In this document: piece by piece, positions 25,778-29,051 of the stretch
Layout: every line of letters starts with the position of its first letter
Numbering within the stretch: position 1 is the first letter of the stretch
Assembly (NCBI GenBank): GCA_001247695.2
Contig: LGRX02015650.1
Coordinates: 1 to 29,051, forward strand
Source of the DNA: Cymbomonas tetramitiformis
Lineage: Eukaryota > Chlorophyta > Pyramimonadophyceae > Pyramimonadales > Pyramimonadaceae
Direction: 5' to 3'
Length of the DNA stretch: 29,051 nt
Translations under genes and position numbers: made by a program
Notes under the pieces: model-generated
Told to the model about the DNA's origin: nothing
What the model saw: the letters and a program-made list of their open reading frames with translations, nothing else
Databases searched by the model: none

Positions 25778-26092
25778 ATGCAGTCTCAGACAGCACAGCT
25801 GAAATCACAGAAGAAGCTGTTGTTGAACATAGGGAAAGTATATGGACAGAGTACTCATATATTGGTAGATCCAGGAGCTACATCGTCTTTTATCGACAGA
25901 CAGTTCGCTTCTCAGCTTGGTATTGCACCAACAGATTCCTCATCATTCTCAGTGGGTTTGGCTGGAGGAAGCCAGTTACCCTGTACATCCTATCTTCCCA
26001 ATGCTACATTCACGCTGGGTAAGTATAAGGACACAGAAGATTTCTACATCATTGATATGAAACCCTTTACAGTCATCCTGGGACAGGATTAA
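25778..26092 (+). pseudogene. Retropepsin (RVP) fragment of a second retroelement
   Basis: A 104-codon ORF from a true ATG matches the retroviral-type aspartic protease of Gypsy elements. HILVDPGATSSFIDRQFASQ holds the active-site loop (D-P-G-A in place of D-S/T-G-A), LGIAP follows, and TVILGQD is the second strand, where ILG-x-DW normally continues. It stops right after ILGQD, and no reverse transcriptase follows on this strand. It is therefore a truncated piece of an unrelated, plus-strand element. A domesticated single-domain protease is the alternative, but the missing second half of the fold argues against it. Confidence 0.72.
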
Positions 26093-27398
26093 CGACCATA
26101 TCGCAAAAATGAGACACGCGGGCGCAAATGAGAAAAAAATGAGAAAGCATTAAATTGTCTGCCAAATTGGTTTTTGGGGTTCTGAAAGTTCACCTAAGTT
26201 ATACGAAATATCCGACAGTATACAAAGTCTTCCGATATCAACCTATGGTCCCAGTACCATATTCCCTGTAAGTGTTACTTGCACCCTTGTGAGACTGGTT
26301 CAGTCCTCACAACCGAACAATATCTCTGAGGCAGGCCTATCCATCATCGAAGACAGAATCCGTGCAGTCATGGCTATCCAGCCTCCAGTGTCGTATGGTC
26401 CAACCGTTGGTAAACAGCCTCTGTGTCAAGTTGCTGTGATTGTATCCAGCAAAGTCCAGATTTGTTCTAAATGAGATATATCACTTTGATAAATCTTAAG
26501 AGCACAGACCTATGCTCAAAACAAATCATAGGTTGAGAAATATCACTAAAGTGGGTGTATCCACTTAAGTTGATTAATCTATACATAATCAGAAAAGTAC
26601 ATTTGCTGTGCATGGGTTCAAATCAGTAAAACCCAGAATTCTGTCAACCATAAATGTTGATATACAGCACAACTCACTTATTTGCTATGAAATTTGTCAT
26701 ATGCAAAAGTGAAGTTCCTCACAGTAATTCTGTACTTACATTCCACATATACACTGAGATATGTCACTAAAGCAATAATTCAGATAGCTGAAAAAGCTGT
26801 AAAATGGGTAAAAATGCTCCACGTTTAATTTCAAAATGAAAAATGTGTGCCCATTTTATTTAAAATTATGATTTTATACCTATTAAGGTATCAGGAAATC
26901 ATAATGACACATGTCATATCTGTGTGACACCCTAAATATTAGGTGTTGAATATATAGGGGTAACGCTATTGCTGTAACGATAAATCGCTCAAAATGCTGT
27001 ACGTAAAACACATTTTGAAAATTTCGGATTGATTTTTTTTGCTGAAATGAATATTTATATATCAAATAACAATCCCTGATTTATGCAGCATGTGTAACGC
27101 CCTGTAACAACCCTAAAATTAAATGTGTGTAACAGGGGTGTAACGTACCTCCTGAAAACCACCTTACATTTATGTAGGTATTAAATGCAGTTTTGCTTAA
27201 AAATCTTTGCAAAAACATCATACTGCTTATTTTTTACCTGTATTAGGGTTACTGATATCAAGTAACACCCTAAACACCATATTGAGTAACAGGGCCACTG
27301 TAACCACATATGCCCTAAAATGCCAGTTTTATTTCGAAAAACTTCATTTTTTGGCATTATTATATCATGCTAAATCATCACAGACATGATAATACTGC
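26093..27398. other. AT-rich DNA without genes; recurring CCCTAAA and TATCACTAAAG words
   Basis: No coding sequence recognised. The word (A)CCCTAAA preceded by GTGACA or GTAACA recurs (near 26930, 27112, 27268 and 27313), as does GA(G/A)ATAT(G/C)(T)CACTAAAG (near 26537 and 26757). These look like remnants of a decayed repeat rather than an ordered array. Confidence 0.45.
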
Positions 27399-27464
27399 GG
27401 GCAACAACCCAAGAACTGTCGGGCAACAACCCAAGAACTGTTGGGCAACAACCCTAAAACTGTA
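27399..27464. repeat. 22-bp x 3 tandem repeat
   Basis: GGGCAACAACCCAAGAACTG plus two bases starts at 27399, 27421 and 27443. The first two copies differ only at the last base and the third has a few changes. Confidence 0.95.
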
Positions 27465-27499
27465 ACAGCTGCCTCCTATAAGGACCAAGGCTGGGCATT

Positions 27500-27795
27500 A
27501 GTTTGAAAATCGAAACCTCTTAGTAACTAATTAGTGCATTTTCATAACCGATTTGATACCTGATTATCAATGTCCTGATACCTATTTGATTGTAATTAGT
27601 GTAAGCTGAGAAACCTATTGTGTTGGGTGTTTGTGCATTGTACAAACATATTTGATTAGTGTACCGATTTTTTGTAACCTATTCGATTCCTAATTTTCAG
27701 TTAAGTGGAACCTATTTGATTAGTGTTTGTTAAATGATCAAAACCTATTGGGTTAGTGTTTTTACTCTATGCAAACCTATTTGATAACAGTGTTT
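27500..27795. repeat. Left cluster of AACCTATTTGATTAGTG-type repeats
   Basis: Around eight degenerate copies of AACC(T/G)ATTTGAT, each followed by a variable TTAGTG or CTAATT tail, spaced about 25-40 bases apart (for example near 27547, 27578, 27677, 27708, 27741 and 27773). Confidence 0.75.
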
Positions 27796-27917
27796 TTCCC
27801 CGATTATCAAGACTGCAAGGGGTATTGCACACAAGGTAAGGCGAAGGCCATTTCAGGCAAGTTGTTCAGGCTAAAAAGATAAGCTGTTCAAGCAAGGCAC
27901 ACAACAGGCAAATAATA
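27796..27917. other. Short spacer, 3' side of the chromodomain gene
   Basis: Non-coding. Variants of a GGCAAGTTGTTCAGGC / AAGCTGTTCAAGCAAGGC phrase repeat near 27858-27905. Confidence 0.4.
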
Positions 27918-28438
27918 TTACTTATGAACAGTCACTGGTCGTAGTAGGATCTCTTCGCTTTCACCATCATCTTCAGGAATATCATCTTCTTCAGTGGAAG
28001 GGGAAGGCTCTACGGTCGCAGGTTCGATGCCGCCAGCACCAACGCTATTGGTATCAGCGACTACAACAGGAATGTCTTCGTTGTGCGGGGACCTGCGCTT
28101 GCGTTTGCCGAGTTTTAAGGGCTCCAGCTGTGACTTTTCATTTCTGAACTTGGCGATATCGTCCTCCAGACCGGCCAGGTTCTCGATTGGCTCCCAGGTG
28201 TCGTGAGCCTGACCGTAACCTTTCCAGCGGATGAGCCATTCTTCTGCCGTACGATCACCTGATTTGACCAATCGCTCGGCTAAAATACACTCGACATCGT
28301 AAATGTTGTCAGCGTTATCACGATGATCGAACTCATGATTAGGCGTGCGTTTGATAGGTCCCTTGGCAATGGGGGGGGCAGCCTTCTGTTGTTTGTCGAA
28401 GCGGAAGGCCTAGTTTTTTTTGTTGCACGCTTACCCAT
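27918..28438 (-). pseudogene. Small chromodomain protein, frameshifted in a C8 run
   Basis: The likely start is the ATG at 28438 (MGKRATKKTRPSASTNNRRL). After CTG a run of eight C (28371-28378, G on plus) shifts the frame. The next frame carries IYDVECILAERLVKSGD followed by EEWLIRWKGYGQAHDTWEP and IENLAGLEDDIAKF, a complete chromodomain with the aromatic residues expected for methyl-lysine binding. A Lys/Arg stretch (KLGKRKRRSP) and an acidic tail ending in TVHK follow. One extra or two fewer C would make one ORF of roughly 170 aa. No integrase precedes it, so it is either a stand-alone HP1/CDY-like reader or a chromovirus tail captured as its own gene. It differs from the chromodomain in Pol. 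Confidence 0.72.
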
Positions 28439-28474
28439 GATGAGAGAGGTCTGAACTTGGAGAGGTTCTTGATG

Positions 28475-28483
28475 ATATATATA
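28475..28483 (-). promoter_or_regulatory. TATA box of the chromodomain gene
   Basis: TATATATA on the minus strand lies about 40 bases upstream of the ATG at 28438, which implies a very short 5' UTR. It supports an independent transcription unit. Confidence 0.5.
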
Positions 28484-28689
28484 GGTGGTGGTGCTGGTGG
28501 TGAGCCCGCGACAGCGAAGCATTTTGAACATTCAAAATTTCGAATGACAGGTGGTAATGGACGTGGCTATCCCGACGAGAAGTATCTAGGGCTTGAATCG
28601 CAATTCGGCCAAAATATCAAACCGCAATATCCTAGTCTCGGGAAATATCCGGCCATTCCACCAATTAGTTTGATATCAAACCGATTTTC
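28484..28689. other. Upstream flank of the chromodomain gene, nothing further recognised
   Basis: Non-coding, with a few AACCG(A/C)(A/T)-type words leading into the right repeat cluster. Confidence 0.4.
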
Positions 28690-29051
28690 GGTGACGTTCA
28701 TGACGGCCAAACCGATTAATCGTGTATATGCGATTCTGAAGTGAAATTTTGAAAACCGATTTGATTGGTGTATATAACCCACCATAACCGATTTGATTCC
28801 TGTACCAAATTTCACACAACCTATGTGATTAGTAATTTGTCCAGGGTGGGAACCGATTCGATTGTAATTTGCCATCAGCGCCATACCTATTTGATTTGTA
28901 ATTAGTCCTGAACAGAAACCTATTCGATTCCTAATTTGTCATAATCGCAAACCTATTCGATTCCTAATTTGTCATAATCGCAAATCGATTCGATAGGGGT
29001 ATACACTATTAAATCGATTAATCATAATTCCTCGACTAATCGATTCCCACC
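28676..29051. repeat. Right cluster of AACCTATTCGATTCCTAATTTG-type repeats
   Basis: About ten copies of AACC(T/G)AT(T)(T/C)GATT in the same orientation as the left cluster. Two near-identical successive units of about 33 bases (AAACCTATTCGATTCCTAAT plus TTGTCATAATCGC) span about 28917-28982. The array runs off the window. Confidence 0.8.

Overview
This is eukaryotic nuclear DNA, most likely from a green-lineage alga. The evidence is one small spliced gene with a plastid-transit-like N-terminus, GT-AG introns and three TGTAA motifs (the usual chlorophyte poly(A) signal) downstream, lying among eukaryotic transposons (hAT, Ty3/Gypsy chromovirus) and satellite-like repeats. There are no bacterial operons. 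The species cannot be named from the sequence.

Layout. 1-1719 is degenerate minisatellite, a ~190-bp tandem repeat and gene-empty DNA. 1728-5504 is a complete hAT DNA transposon (18-bp terminal inverted repeats, 8-bp target duplication, dense subterminal GTACCTG motifs) whose BED-finger/transposase gene carries two apparent frameshifts. 6164-6860 is a four-exon host gene for a predicted 115-aa plastid-targeted, single-membrane-span protein that I could not identify. 6861-10434 holds no convincing protein gene, but has tRNA relics, short palindromes and microsatellites.

10456-25080 is the centrepiece: a 14.6-kb Ty3/Gypsy chromovirus on the minus strand with two 1,323-bp LTRs (about 99.2% identical by eye), a perfect 5-bp target duplication, an initiator-Met tRNA primer site and a polypurine tract. 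Its products are two Gag-side ORFs (the second with a CCHC knuckle) and a Pol with protease, RT, RNase H, a Dam-like N6-adenine methyltransferase domain, integrase, GPY/F module, chromodomain and a C-terminal C5-cytosine methyltransferase. Both LTRs also carry an intact ~330-aa ORF with a three-fold internal repeat. The element landed inside a perfect 22-bp-arm palindrome, splitting it into halves now 14.6 kb apart.

25086-29051 contains inverted repeats, a truncated retropepsin fragment, AT-rich gene-empty DNA, a 3 x 22-bp repeat, and a small chromodomain gene (frameshifted in a C8 run) flanked on both sides by clusters of AACCTATTTGATT-type repeats.

The strongest candidate for something little described is the retrotransposon: two different DNA methyltransferase chemistries plus a chromatin reader in one Pol, and an extra protein encoded in the LTR. 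A plausible reading, as inference only, is that it marks or manipulates chromatin or methylation at its own copies. Several single-base frameshifts in otherwise well-preserved ORFs mean that decay, recoding and assembly error all have to be weighed.
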